From contig JBCAMK010000015.1 of assembly GCA_038503065.1 (NCBI GenBank), forward strand, positions 620,001 to 684,000: DNA of 64,000 bases. Direction: 5' to 3'. The notes below the pieces were generated by a model, which saw only the letters and a list, made by a program, of their open reading frames with translations, did no database searches and was not told the origin of the DNA. The DNA is from Paragyromitra xinjiangensis (taxonomy: Eukaryota; Ascomycota; Pezizomycetes; Pezizales; Discinaceae). Both the position numbers and the translations under genes were made by a program. Shown here in pieces: positions 24,123-41,187 of the stretch (its first letter is position 1; the number at the start of each line of letters is the position of its first letter).

Positions 24123-26102
24123 TTGAGAGTGACATTTTTATGCGTGATGTTTTATGGCTGCGACTTTTCTTCCATCCCGGGAGGGTTTTTGTGGTTTCTT
24201 TTTTTTGTTTTACATCGTTTCTTTCTCGTTGTTTTCTTATTGTGATTAGTCGTTTTGTTTTTTGTGGAGGAGCACACATATGGAGGGGGAAAAGGGTCAA
24301 GAGCCGAAAGTGAGAGAGAGTTGGGGGGAACCTCAGCATCTAAGGGCCCAGTTGGCGGGGGGTTCCCCCCTTCTCTCTCTCGACGACGTGAGAGTGAGTC
24401 GTGTGTGTGGTGACAGACGCGCCCGGTGATTTTCGCTCGCGATGGTGATAATCCGTGATGTGGTGTGGTCGGTGTGAAATTTTTTGTGAAGTGTTGATGA
24501 GACAAACTGAAAAACAAAACCTGAAAAAGTTGTTGCGTGGCTTGAAAGAAAAAAAATAATTAAAATGGAGTAGAGGAGGTAGGTCTTCGTGAGTACGTGA
24601 AAAAAAAATCGTTCGCTCGTCGCCTAGTGTTGTGATATATCATGGAAATGATGAAATGAACGTGATATAGATATGATGTGATTGTGAGAATTGTAGTTAG
24701 TTCACCTCTGACTTTTGACTGTGATGGTTTTTGTGTATGTAGACTTGTCTTCACACTCATCCCTTCGCACGTTGTGTGGTTCCGAGTGACTAGCTATGAC
24801 ACAGCTAATAGTTAACGCAGACCAACCACAAGCAACTCAAATAAGCTGCTGGTTACACTTCTGCACATTTCATTGCCGATCTGACGTTGGTTGAGTCATG
24901 CAGCTAATAGCACTTTCACTAACCAACGGGATGTATGGCTCTTAATCTGTGTACATAGACCCTGGGAGAAGTACTTGTACATAGATTCGAGAATTAATTT
25001 GTGCTATGTTGTAAGGAACCGGATGTCTTGAGTGAATTTAGGACCGGGTTTGGTATGGGGAGTAGGAGTTGGAATCGCATATTTCGGATAGTGATTTTGG
25101 TGAAAGGGTGGGTGTGGGTGGTCTCGGGCCCACGTGCTAGTCGCCCAATACTTGTTGGATTCTTCCTACACGGTATTAAATAAAAGTAGTGTCTTATGAT
25201 ATGGCTGGATTTGATTGACTCTTCTGACCTGTAGTATCGCTGGAGGGTGCTTTATTGGGTAGAGGAAATAATCGAAGGATTGGGTTGATACAGAGAAGAT
25301 AGTACTGAGGAATAAGCTGGAATTTGCTGTTCTTAGTGATGATGATTTAAACAAGAAGGAAATAAGGAGGGCATGGCGTAGATAGTCATTAAATACACAT
25401 GGTGTCTTGGTGCCCAAACCTCTTAGTTAAAGAACACAAAGAATACTAACGAGTAAATCTAGGCTACAGGCATGATTGTGATAACCGTTACACGCAATCC
25501 CAATCTTCAATCCTGATGCAGATCGCTGCATAGTCCTAAAAACTACAAAGGATCACCCAATCTCGATCAGGAGAACCTGCTCAGCTCCGCGGTTCCCCTG
25601 GAAGTACGATCATCAAGAACCCTTGGTGTGACAATTAAGTAGCAATATCAAAGCCCCTGCAACGAAGATCGTCGAAAGTTCTTCTCATCGGCTGAGGGAA
25701 TACTTTGTACAACGTAATAAGACGACTTAATACTATCATGACATTGAGAAGCGAAGGTTGCACACGAGCAGTAGGGTTGGAAATAGGCCGAGACATGCAG
25801 TGGATGGAAGAGATGGCATAAAATCAAGTGTCATGGGTGAGGTTTCACAGAGTGGGATTCACGATGAGTATAAGGTTAAGAGTTTGATGGAAAAATATTT
25901 TTTATCACTATCTACCAGCTTCTAAACCATCGGGTTAATCCGAGCGAGCAAATGCGGTGCTAATGGAAACCTGTAGAGTATAACCCTTTAATTCTGTCAG
26001 TGAAAATTCTCCTTAATTTGAGACGTGAGAAATTTGAAGGGAGGTGTGCGTTCGAAATCAGACTTCCAAGAAAGGTCTTGCAGCGGTCACTGGCAATACA
26101 AA
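24123..26102. other. Intergenic, no gene seen
   Basis: The first few hundred bases are probably the 3' UTR of the KH gene (T-rich). Further on the DNA is AT-rich with no supported frames. Confidence 0.5.
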
Positions 26103-26213
26103 ATGGGTTCTTGCGTATGCTACCGAGGAAACTGCGAATGTAGGATATGTTTTCATCATATGAACGCAGGGAAGGGGATGTGCAATTTGTGTGCAAAGAA
26201 AATTGAAATGTAA
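26103..26213 (+). CDS. Possible tiny cysteine-rich (metallothionein-like) peptide, 36 aa
   Basis: An ATG at 26103 opens a frame of 36 codons with seven cysteines, at residues 4, 6, 11, 13, 16, 27 and 30, plus two adjacent histidines (18-19). The spacing is C-x-C-x4-C-x-C-x2-C, then C-x2-C, resembling the C-x-C pattern of fungal metallothioneins or a small zinc-binding unit. The frame is too short to be statistically convincing on its own. No upstream exon was identified. It sits about 1.6 kb upstream of the PtaB-like gene, on the same strand. Confidence 0.25.
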   Translation: MGSCVCYRGNCECRICFHHMNAGKGMCNLCAKKIEM

Positions 26214-27838
26214 ACTGACCTTTTGTTAGTGTGCTGTTGGTGGGGTGCGTTAGCTCCTATATGAAGAAAAAAAGTTGTCTTTGCAACGTTAGCGGATGGC
26301 TCATGATAGATTTAATGAGAGTAATCGTAAAAACGAGACTTCAAGAGTCAGTGAACAAGTACTGGCAAGTAAACAGGTCGATCCAGCAAGCCGGATCAAC
26401 CCGAACAGCATTGCGGTCTCAATCATGAGCGAATAAGATTGGGAAAGAAGTTATGCGTAGGATTTCATCATTCAGAAGTCGTGGGCAAAAGGGAAAACAA
26501 ATCGCTGGGTTGAGCGAGATGGTACATACCAGTATGTCTCGTGAACGCATCATTGGTCGTTAAAGTCATTGTGAAACGGTAAAAAAAAAGGTATTGTGGG
26601 ATGGATGCTCAGCGGGGAATTTATAGACGCAGTCGACGAGAAAATTCGCCGACGCGTGAAGGGTTACCCTACTTTGTGTTGCTACTGCTTTGTTAGGGCA
26701 AGCCTTGGCGGCCGGATCAGGGTTGTTTTTGGGCATTCGCAGAGCCATTTCTCCTGTTTCGGTAAAAATAAAGGAACAAAATTAGCGGCCTTTAGAGAAA
26801 TGGTGGGAGGGAAAAGAAAAAAAGCGACCACCGCCTCCCCCCAAGGGAGAGCGAACAGCAAGGGCACTGCTGCTCTTGGGGAAAGTGTCACTCAGTTCTT
26901 CTCTTCTTCTTCTTCTTCTCTTCCTTGGAGTGTTCTATCGGTCTGCCTTTCTGCCCAACTAAGCGTTGCGTGATCTTATAAGTACTCGCATCTTCCCACA
27001 GCACAGTACACATTTTCTCCCTGTCCCGAAACAACAACCTTTTTATTCGCATTTTCTTGAATAATTGCCTGCTTGCCATAACAGCATCGGTATTCCACTA
27101 CTGCTGCTGCCTTTTTTTCTTCTTTCGTTCCTTCATTCTTGATATTAGGCAACTCCTGCTAGCTACTGCTTGCCGTTCTACGGTTGCTACTGCTAAGCAG
27201 AATCGCAAGGGAAAAAGTGTCTGCCCTGGAGTCATGAGATCTCCTAAACCACTATAATATCTCACAGTAGCTGCCGTTCAGCTGCCCTGTCTTTCTCTCT
27301 CTCGCTCTAGCCTGTTCACACCCACCTCCCGACGCTCTCCCGCACCTTCTTCTTCCTCATCCCTTCACTTTAATCACCATCCCTTCCTCGCCGCCGTTGT
27401 TCGTGGGTCGGCTCTCGTCTCGTCGTTGCTGTATCTGCTCTGCTGCCTGCTGCTGCCTGCTGCTGCTGCTGCCTGCTGCTGCTGCTGCTGTTGTGTGTTC
27501 CTGTTCCGAAAGAGCTTCTTGGCCGTTACTCGGTGCATCGCGCGCGATCCTTTCCACGAATCCAGCCACCCTTCCCTTTCCATCCCGCGAGCCTCAAAAA
27601 AAAACAACCCTAAACCCCTCTTTCGCCGACACCTTCCCCCGTCAATCCTGTCGCCCCATCAACACGATCGTCCGAATAACTACTCGCTTTATCTCTACCA
27701 CAACTACCACCACCCAACCCCCGATAGCCCATCCCAGCCACACTAATACATTACAACAGCCAGTTCCTCTCCCACACACAACGCCTCCCACACACACCCC
27801 CCTAACGGCCACCGAGCCGTAAGCAATCCACGACAACC
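26214..27838. promoter_or_regulatory. Upstream region and long pyrimidine-rich leader of the PtaB-like gene
   Basis: The last kilobase before the start codon is strikingly pyrimidine-rich, with TTC/CTT runs at about 26896-26925 and a CTG repeat at 27434-27493. Several short upstream open frames are present. Long leaders with upstream frames are typical of fungal developmental regulators, so translational control is plausible, but transcript boundaries cannot be seen. Confidence 0.4.
27434..27493. repeat. CTG/CAG triplet repeat tract
   Basis: Interrupted CTG/CTGC repeats on the plus strand, including runs of four and six triplets, about 350 bases upstream of the PtaB-like start codon and probably within its leader. 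The downstream coding region independently contains CAG/CAA glutamine runs. Confidence 0.8.
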
Positions 27839-30243
27839 ATGATGGCCGCGTATCCGCAGCATCCAAACCAGCTGCAACAACACCCAGGTATGCAGCAGGG
27901 TCCACAACAACATATTCAAGGTCATCCAGGCCAGCCTGCCTCTCACAGCATGCAACAATTACACCCCCAACAACAGGCTCAGGTCTACGCCCAGCAGCAT
28001 CAGATGGCGCGTCAGTAGTCCCTCCTCCATCTCAAAAAAAGCTCTATCTCGGCTATCTCAATTGGCGCGTGAGGTTCGCGCTAGCGGAAGCTCACACGGC
28101 TCACTCGCTAGTGGTGTAATCCAATTGAAATGGCTCTTGGAAATGTAGCTTCCATTGATTCAGAAGACCACTTTCTAACGTCATCATGTGTACAGTCGCT
28201 GGAATACACCCTGGTCAAGCTCAAATGGCGCAGATTCAGCAGCAGCAACAACTGTTAGTACAAGCCCAACAACGACAACGGGCACAGCAACAGCAGCAGC
28301 ATGCGATGATGAGCGGGATGAACGTGGGCGTGGGTAACCCGGGTATGATCTTTCACGGCCAGAACAACGGGTCTCCCCAAGTCCGCGGCGGTCTTCCTAA
28401 CGGGTTATACGCAGGCGGTCCGCCCGGAGGAGGTGTACCCGGGACTAACATGGGGGGTTATGGTGCTGGAAATCCTCAACTGAGAGGTAATGTGAGTCTG
28501 CCACCACACATACATCAACAATTGCAGCAAGCGCAACACCAGCAGCAGCAACAGCAGCAGCAACAGCAAATGGTTGCACAGCAGCTGGCTATGAGCCAAG
28601 CGAACGCTGCAAATGCCCAAGCTTCTCCGATGAGCATGGCTTCTCACCCACAGATGGGCATGCAAAATGGCATGGCGCAGCAGCAGGCGGCCCTGGTCGC
28701 GCAAGCGCAAGCTCGAGCACAGCAGCAAGCGCAACAACAACAACCGTAATCCTCGCTTGCCAGTCGTATCTTCATCGCTTTTATCAGTTGCTAACATTCT
28801 TGAGATAGTCAATCCTTGCGTGGAGCCTCTGTTTTGAAACTACATCAGTTTTGTAGCCATCTAGCCGCCTTCGAGACACCTAGGCAGATGAATGATATCA
28901 ATCACTGGCGGCGGTTTGTTGCGGAGTTCTACTCGCCTGGTGGGGTCATGCGACAGGCCCTTTGGAACAGCCATACGCGAGAAACAAAGCAGTTTGAAAT
29001 TACAACGCAGGTTCTAGCACGCTATTACTTCACGTTGTTCGAGAGTGGGGTCAAGAACGTTCAGATCATGCTTGAAAATACCCGAGAAACTGTACTGCCA
29101 AATCAAGGGCATATTGTAGATTCTCCTAAAACAAGTTTCATATACTGGTTCGAGAATGGTTGTCACGTAAGTCGATCCAATTGCTCTTTTTTCTCCTCCT
29201 TCAAGCTCTAACCGTATCCCTAGTTGGTTGCCACGGGAGCGTTAAAGGCAACGTTCAACCCGAATTCGCAGATGGAGGCGTTGGATTTTCAGACGGGCGA
29301 GCATGCAGATTATGTACCCCGGTCAATAGTGAACCAACTGATATCGGCCAACGAGGATGCCCAAATCAAAGCTTCACCTGGTAGCAAGTCATTAGGGAAA
29401 AGGCCCTCGCAGCAGCGTCACGTTGATATCCCTGACAACCATATAAATCACTACGGCGTGCCTTCAACTGTTTTCCGGTGTTTAGAGGTATTGTCGGCGT
29501 CGCAGTCGCAGTTTATATAGTTTGTACACTTTAGCTTACGAGAGTAGATCGCGGAAACAATATCTCAAATGCGCGACCTTTTCAACTTCTCCCATGCAAA
29601 CGCACAATTTACCCCCCGGCAAGCTCTCCAAGCAATTGTGACCCAACAGCAGCAGCAGCAGCAATTAGCCCACCAACATGCACAACACGCAGCGATGCAA
29701 CAACAGGCAGCGATGCAGCAGCAACAGCAACAACAAGCAGCTCATGCAAATGCCATAGCACAGGGGCTACAACCCCAAGGCCACCCCGGTGGTCCCGGTG
29801 GCCCAGGTATGCCTCACGGTCCCGGCCAACCGCACCCAACCATGACCAGTGGCCTTCCCATTGGCTTGACACGATCACCGTCAACGAACGATATGCGAAT
29901 GGGTGTACCCCCATCACCGCATCTAGGCGGAGTAGGAGGTGGAGGAGGACCAGGCACAACTCCAAGTCCTGCGCAGAACCATAATCAAGCCCCAGGGTTA
30001 GTACAGCAACATTCACAGCAGGGACATCCAATCAGCAACCCGAGCTCACAGACGAGCACGACAGTAGGAAGCGCGAACACATCCCCGAATCAAACGAATA
30101 AACGACGACGAGCGAGTACCGCCGGCGAGGCGAAGCAAAACGATGACTTAGGTGACGGTGTCGGTGTCAATGGTAACGCAAATAACAAGGTCAAACAAAG
30201 CCCACGGGTGGGCGGCAATAAACGACTTAAAACGAATTCATAA
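27839..30243 (+). CDS. ptaB: LIM-domain-binding (LDB/SEUSS-type) transcriptional coregulator, PtaB-like (679 aa)
   Basis: Five exons: 27839-28010, 28196-28745, 28809-29166, 29224-29487 and 29548-30243, with phases 1, 2, 0 and 0. The N-terminal half (1-240) is Gln-rich with CAG/CAA runs. Residues about 241-465 form the LDB dimerisation domain: SVLKLHQFCSHL, DINHWRRFVAEFYSP, VLARYYFTLFESGVKN, and a conserved VPSTVFRCLEIAETISQM across the last join. The tail is again Gln/Pro/Gly-rich with a basic KRRRAS patch. In Aspergillus, PtaB pairs with SomA (Flo8-like) to control adhesion, conidiation and biofilm; yeast Mfg1 and plant SEUSS are relatives. It acts in the nucleus as a scaffold without DNA-binding motifs. 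Two adjacent ATGs at 27839 and 27842 are both possible starts. Confidence 0.88.
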
Positions 30244-32732
30244 TAAAAGTATTTCAGAGGCTGGGATTGCATAGGAAGGAGTGGGGGGTTTCCATTAGTT
30301 TTGTGTTTTATCTTTTTGGTTTATCTCTTTAACCTTAGCCTTGTCGTCTCCGCGCTGGAGTACCATCTATCACGCACCATCGACGGAGCCAAAGATACTC
30401 TGGAGATATTGGAACCCACTAGTGATTTGGCGGCAGGAGTTGAATTTTGGGATCTTGGCCAGTCGTGTAACGACGGCGAAAACTCTTTGGGCGCCCTTAA
30501 CCAGGCGTACTTCTAATTATACTCTGCGTTTTTCCTTTTTGGTACGGTTTTTGGTTCGGACTCGTTGACATTTCAGCTTATTGCGTTTTCATTTTTCATT
30601 CTTGGACATTGTTTCTATAAAATCTTTTTTTTCGTTTATTCTAAGCTTCCTTTGTCTTTTTTTTTAGGGCTCTTGGATATCAAGTGGGGCGTTTTCACTA
30701 GTTGCCTGTCTCTTTTTGTTTCCTCGGCTGTTCTTTGAATAGGTGCGTGGTTCATAGTTTATGCGCTCGCGTTTCTTTTTTTGATATTTATCTTACCTGC
30801 TATACCTCACCTCTTCAATAAACCACACCTGCCTAGCCTACTTTTTTTTCCTCTTTTCCCCGCCGGAGTAAACTCTTTTTCAGCACTTTTTTTTCCTTCC
30901 CGGCAATACTGGAAGGCTGGGACTGGAATCTGATATTTTTCTCGCCTTTTCCTATGTACTTCTTCCCTCCCGTTAGTATTTCTTTCTGCTCAACTTGCGT
31001 TCTTGGTTTTTTTTATTGAGTATGAAGGGATGAGATGAGGATGGTGTGAATACGTTATAGCTCCGAGCAACTCAGCAGGCAAAAGCATCACGAAAAAAAA
31101 AAGTATTGGAGTTTATTTCTTTTATTTCTTGGGCGCAAGGAGGAGGTTAGTGTTTCATGGGAGCAATCGAGCGAGGATTTAGACAAGCCCGGGTTTTTGA
31201 AAACTTCGTCTTGCGAATCGCTATTTTTTTTTCTTCGGCTGTCGAGTTTGCTGGAAGAATTTTCCTGCCGCTCTTGAAATGTATTATTATCACCTTTAAA
31301 ACTTTGGTAACGCCAATCGAGGGTTGAGGAAGCACTGTCTATCAATGGCTGTGGTTTTCGAGTGATCCATAATGACTGGCTAGGGCACAACTTGTGAGGC
31401 TTTCATCCTTGTTAGGTGTTGGGGTATTGCAGGGTAGGGTTTTGCTGTTGCTAGAGGTTATTGGTTGATCTGCACTTGGCTTGCCCTTGATATTCTGGTG
31501 GTCCCCAGAAATCTGCAGAGCTTTGCCCAGCTGTACCCATGTCTCTGTGTGTTTCTAATGGTTTGAAATCGCTGTGTTAATTTCCTTAGCTTTTTCCGGA
31601 GAGTTTACTAAACGGCCACTTTATTTGCATTTAACCTTAACACGCTTTAGATAAAAGACACCCATGGAGGTGAATCGAAGGGGAGCGAAGCGGATGGATC
31701 GGCCAAAAGATTGGAACGCCTCAAGTTGCAGTTCCTGCCCCAGACCCTAAGCCCTAATATCGGTGAAATTCAATCACGCTTAGTCTTGGCGACGGGATAT
31801 GCCTCAAAGAAAAAAGTTTCCCAACCAACCATTCTCAACACTACAACCACCGACATCCAGCATTCTTCTATCAATATGCACGTATAATGTAAGATAACCC
31901 TCCTTCCTACTATTCCCTATCTCCCAGCCCGTTTCGAATGATGATCAATCACATATATACTATTTTCTGGTACCTCTTTATCGAGGCGGGCGTTTTTTTC
32001 GACTTCTTCGGAAGGAGGAATAGCGCTTTGCCGATGATAGTTCTGGACTTCTGACTACCCCTCCTAGCATCAGTTATTTTGGCTTCTCGTGAATTTGGGA
32101 GAATGATTTGCTAATATTGTTGCTCAGTTTTGTTTAGGGCTACATTCACCCGAGCAATGGAAGATTTCGGCAATAAAAACTTGGGTTGCTATTTGTGCTG
32201 GACTAACACCACTAGGACGAGTATTCTTCTAGGGCTGGGTTTCATGGGTATGGGCAATGGTTATCATCAACAGTTAGATGGATCAGAAATAAAACAAATT
32301 TTTACCACATCATCTCTCAGTTCCACCCAATATTCTGGCTTCTATCCAAGTGATATTCATTTCCCAGATTGTGCAGTTTCCATATGTGCCTCTCATATCA
32401 TCTGGCAAGATCCGAAGGCCTTAGGAGAGATGTAGCCGCATGTCCGGAGGACAGTAACTACTGTCCGTTCAAACTGATTATGCCGAAGCAACTACGGACT
32501 AGATATGACGAAGTATTGAAATACACCGAAAGCACGGATTCTGATACACAAGCTTGATATTTTTCATGCATCTTATAACTTGCCTCATTTATGGAAAATA
32601 TATCTTGATGGTAAGACAAACAACGCTAGCCCAAATCCCTGCATCCAACTCCATCGATCGCCGAGTCACGGGGGAGTGCTCAAATCCCAAGTATATCTTA
32701 CAGACAATCTTGAGTGCATCCATCAGAGGGAC
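30244..32732. other. Intergenic, T-rich 3' flank then unassigned DNA
   Basis: From 30250 to about 31050 the plus strand is T-rich with many T runs, likely 3' UTR and terminator region of the PtaB-like gene. Frames at 31088-31390 (minus) and 32130-32435 (plus) lack family features. The sequence at 31850-31900 resembles a leader followed by a good 5' splice site (GTAAGATAAC), so a leader intron of the acetyltransferase gene is possible. Confidence 0.4.
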
Positions 32733-33404
32733 ATGGCAGAACCCGAAGCGCCAACGCACACTGTGAAAACAGCAAGGCTCGAGCTGCGGGTGCTTCAAGA
32801 ATCCAATCTCAATGATTTCCACGCTATCTGGATCAACCCCAAAGTGGCCGTATGGACGTAAGTGTTCTGTCTATCGAGTTACGAAATACCGATCTGTAAC
32901 TCCTTGACTTCTAGAACCCGCGGCCCATCCAATAGCCTTGAAGAGAGTAAAGCCCGCATGGTTGGTTTGCTTCCCAACGCAGATAAACCGGAGTCTCTAA
33001 ACTTTGGCGTTTTCATTCGACCCTCACCACATACCCCCTCCTCTCCTGAGGCTATAGCGACTCAGCCAGCTCCCGATATTAATCGGATGATCGGCGTTAT
33101 CGGTGTCTTCAGAGCATCCATCGCCGGAACAGCTGAAGTAGGCTACATCTTCCACGAATCTTTCTGGGGTCGCGGATATGCAAGCGAAGCTCTCACTGCA
33201 TATGTAAACGTCTATTGGGATCAGGTCAGGACAATAGATGCCATGGTAGCGATGGTGGATCCAGAGAACGTTGCTAGTATCAAGGTACTAAGGAACTGCG
33301 GGTTCATAGAAGTAGAATACATGGTGGGAGATATTGTGTTGCCGGCCTTGGGCAGGCGGGACACGATCGTTTTTCGGATAGAAAGACCAAAAGCTGCGTG
33401 CTAA
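32733..33404 (+). CDS. GNAT-family N-acetyltransferase, RimJ/RimL-like (204 aa)
   Basis: Two exons, 32733-32857 and 32915-33404, with a 57-base intron in phase 2. The fold markers of an Acetyltransf_3-type GNAT are present: TARLELRVLQESNLNDF at the start, a long beta pair ending MIGVIGVFR, then VGYIFHESFWGRGYASEAL, where WGRGYA is the acetyl-CoA pyrophosphate-binding Q/R-x-x-G-x-G/A motif. Near the end is VASIKVLRNCGFIEVE, the usual helix and strand before the C-terminus. Such enzymes acetylate protein N-termini or small amines in the cytosol; the substrate here is unknown. A Pro-rich insertion near residue 80-100 (PSPHTPSSPEA) is typical of fungal members. Confidence 0.88.
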
Positions 33405-34057
33405 GTACACAAATCTGAGCCGCATCTTATCCTAATATGTATACCTAGCCGCATCGCACACGACCATACAGTTTTTTTTCAAGCATTAAATCTATTTCAT
33501 GAATATATGTATTTTTAATTGAGTGGGCACGATTCGAGACACATTTATCTTCTGGCCGGGGGGATTTTTGGGGGAAGGTTAGGATCAAAAATACACATAG
33601 GAACTGTAGTGGTACTTTTGGCCCTGTACGAGTATATCAAATGCTACACCGAAAACATCACCCCATCCCCGAATATCGTTCCTTGAAGCCTATTCAGGTG
33701 TATATGTATTCGGAAAGCTAGGTCACTAGGAAGGTGCTAGCGAGTGATCATTGATGACGAGTTCCACAATTACTTAAGCTCCTGAAAACGCATAGGAGCG
33801 ATAATCCTTATCGAAGGTGCTCCCATGTCTATGTAAAGAAACAAGAAAGCAAAATAAAGAGAAGGAACTCAATTAAAAGGTTAAACACGGAGCTATCCCA
33901 CAACCGAAGCCAAACAAAAAAAGAAAAGAAGTTATGAAAATGACGCAAGTACCAAGCAACGCCCCCCCTAAAAATATTACAATGTAATCCCAGTACTGCG
34001 AAACATAAACAACTGCTACCATTATTATAATCATCGACGCTCCTTTGGTGCCGTTTT
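33405..34057. other. Intergenic between convergent genes
   Basis: The 3' flanks of the acetyltransferase and the kinase. The hydrophobic frames at 33829-34077 (minus) lie just past the kinase stop and mix A/T-rich 3' UTR sequence. No gene is called. Confidence 0.5.
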
Positions 34058-38551
<4,494 letters not shown>

Positions 38552-39672
38552 TCTGGCAGTCGTGTTGAGCGACGAACCACGAGGAGGATTGAGAGTGGCA
38601 GGGAATCTCCAAGAGATAAAAACAAGAAAATTTGTAGATTTTCGAGAGAACGGCCTCTTTCAAGGTGGCTGCTGGGTGTAGGGTTGCCTGAATGTCAGGA
38701 CGCTGCTGTTGTGCCCAGAAATCAGAAAAAGAATGTTGAGGTTCACGCCTTGTCCGAGTCTTGGCGTTATCTTGGCTTGAGCCTCCATGCCAAGATTTCT
38801 GCGGCGAAATTTTTTTGGGAGGGAAAGGTATAAAAAGGGCTCCCTCCTCGCCCTCCTCTTCTCCTCCCCATCATCAGTAGAGGTTATATTTTAATAACCA
38901 AGGGAGCTCCGCCTCGTGCGGCTTGCTGAGTGTCGACCCTTTTCCCTGTGGGCTTCGTTCCGTTCCCGGCTCTCTTGATTGAAGTCCGTTCTTTTCTCTG
39001 TCAGATTCCTCGCTCTACGGGGTCTCTGGTGGGAAGAGGACGGTACATTCATTCAATGCAACGATGCAGGTTCTTGCGTCTGGTGGATGAAGATGTGGGG
39101 GGCATCTTCTGCGATCCCTGTCTGTAATTCTTATCTCATTAGATAGGAAGAAATAAATTCCAATAAACAACAATTTTCTCATACATCCCTCCCATTGGTA
39201 TCTGCTTGAAGAACGATCTTGGGATTTTCTTCCGGATCTTTGGCTGCCGTTACCAGACAAATCCCGTGATTTATGTGGATTGCCAAGGCCTTAGTGTCGT
39301 AATACCTTCATATTCCCTCACTCGGCACGACTTAGTCTCATGTTCGAGTCCCAGCAGTCACTCTAATACAATGTGGTTGTTTGCCTCGAACATGCTCCGT
39401 GGTTTAGAGGTCATCCAGGGATACAATGTAGAATGCACAATCTCGATAGTTTGGTGCAATATTCTAGGAAATAATCGAACTCCCTACCTGAGACAATGCA
39501 AATGTCGCTTGGTGTGTTCAAGATATCCTTTGAACTTCAAGCCGCCACAAAAACTCAAGAAGTATTACATTGAAAGTACATGTATCTCTTTAAAAGAAGA
39601 TGGGTCTCCCTACCTTGATTTAGACAGTCAACTTATATTATTCAGCCCCCCAGAGAATAGAGATATCTCCTA
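38552..39672. other. Intergenic between divergent genes
   Basis: Contains the PRP43 promoter and the upstream region of the first CGH-motif gene. A TATAAAAA-like sequence lies near 38829-38836 in plus orientation, followed by a CT-rich tract (38838-38870). The long frame at 39206-39673 starts without ATG and has no family features. Confidence 0.45.
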
Positions 39673-40314
39673 ATGTGCCAGTACACCATCACCACCTACA
39701 CATGCGGACATACCATCCATGAGCAATCGAGAAACAGTCCACAATGTGAGGGCACTCCGTGCGCCCTCGCAAGTACTCCAATCAACAGGATATCCGCCTC
39801 ACACCTATGTCCCCTCTGCAACAGAAGAGCAGACGAAATACAAGACTTCCAACAACCCAACACGAGACGTCGCCGTAACGCCCAAATTGATCCTACCCAC
39901 ATCGCAGCTGCAAACGCCTACGAAAATTCCCGGATACGACGTCAAAGAAACGTCCTAATACCTCGGGGTTCGGTCCCACCTCGACTTATAAGGTCACATC
40001 GTATCTACACTTGCAATCTAATCACTAACCAGACATCTCGTACTCCAAGGTCAACACCTACAGTAAATGCAGAAACTCCCCAGCGGAGGGCCTTCGGGAT
40101 TCCGCAAGTTATAAGAACTGGTACACGGAGGGTCTTTGCTCGTTCTACTTACCATCCTCAGCTCCTACCAGGCTGGCGATGGGGTAGATTTTTTTTCCTG
40201 TTTTACGGGTTGCTATTTTGTTTTCTTCTTCTTTATGTATTTTCTTTTTTTATGTACCTCCTAGAGCAGTTGGTTCTGGCGCATCTGGTTTGGAGACTGG
40301 TTGCTAGTAAGTAG
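39673..40314 (+). CDS. CGH-motif small protein with C-terminal membrane segment (213 aa)
   Basis: Single exon with ATG at 39673. The N-terminus carries Cys2, Cys11, His13, His16, Cys25, Cys30, Cys46 and Cys49 in a C-x8-C-G-H-x2-H ... C-x2-C layout (TYTCGHTIH, then HLCPLCNRR), suggesting a small zinc-binding, treble-clef or degenerate RING-like fold. The middle is Arg/Thr/Pro-rich. The last 45 residues are strongly hydrophobic (FFFLFYGLLFCFLLLYVFSF), consistent with one or two membrane helices. Two more proteins in this window, at 41188-41562 and 50357-50746, share the motif with the same first spacing. Function unknown. A membrane-anchored ubiquitin-ligase-like role is only a guess. Confidence 0.6.
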   Translation: MCQYTITTYTCGHTIHEQSRNSPQCEGTPCALASTPINRISASHLCPLCNRRADEIQDFQQPNTRRRRNAQIDPTHIAAANAYENSRIRRQRNVLIPRGSVPPRLIRSHRIYTCNLITNQTSRTPRSTPTVNAETPQRRAFGIPQVIRTGTRRVFARSTYHPQLLPGWRWGRFFFLFYGLLFCFLLLYVFSFFMYLLEQLVLAHLVWRLVASK

Positions 40315-41187
40315 TTTATAGATGAAAGAGGTGTCAGTAGACTTGATTCAGTCCGTCGAAACCGTATCGCAAAGTCTGTGTATCTCCAGCGAGCCAATCG
40401 CAATACATAGATTTGACCCGTACGATTTCTGAGGCGGTTGATAAAGCCCGAAGAAACCCACTAAAAAGACAAGGCTAGGTTCTCGCTTCCTCTAAATCAG
40501 CAGACAGGCAGCGAATTCGTTCGAGTGATGATATATGATCAGCGCATCCAGCCTCCAATCTCTAAAATGGTCCCCATAATCCATGACTGAAGGTGTTGAA
40601 GTGGGCATGGATCAACCATTGATTATATCATCTCGGGTATTTAGGGGTCGGGGAAGATCTAAAACCTAAGACCTGATCTAAAAAGAGACAAGTTGGGTTG
40701 GTGGTAGGCCCCCTACCGTCTATGGCTGCTAGCAACCTTCGGTAGTATGAGGCTGGGCACGAGACTAGGTTGGTGGGTACATTGTTGTCAGTCTCATGAT
40801 CACGTTTTGTAAATTGGTTAATTTGAAACCCCTTTCGACATCTCGGTTTCAAGTCAAGTCCTTCTACCACTGTCAACAGCCAGAATTAAAATAGAATAGA
40901 AATATTGAAAAACTTCTCAAAAAAAGAGAAACGAGAATGTATCCAGAACAGGGAGAACCCCACTAGTGATTGCCATTCCTAGAATGAGGGAGATGCATGT
41001 AATAGCCATACTCTAGCAATAGTCCTAGCCAAAAACCGGAAAGCCTGAAAAGGCTATGCGCATATATGGGGGATTTGATATATGATAAAATTCCATCTAG
41101 GCCAATCACCATCCGCAGGTCTCTGAAAACTACAATAATCGCAGGAACCCCATCCGAAAATCCTTATCTATCGTCTACACATGCACG
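40315..41187. other. Intergenic between convergent CGH-motif genes
   Basis: No supported coding frame. A frame at 40628-40876 (minus) has no recognisable features. Confidence 0.5.

Noticed and set aside
28405..28812. Leu-rich minus-strand frame
   Set aside because: It is the antisense of the CAG/CAA glutamine runs in the PtaB-like gene.
39280..39365. tRNA-like stretch with GTTCGAGTCCC
   Set aside because: The T-stem and acceptor stem do not pair; no cloverleaf can be drawn.
39206..39672. 155-codon plus-strand frame upstream of the CGH-motif gene
   Set aside because: It opens without an ATG and shows no family features; it is likely leader or chance.
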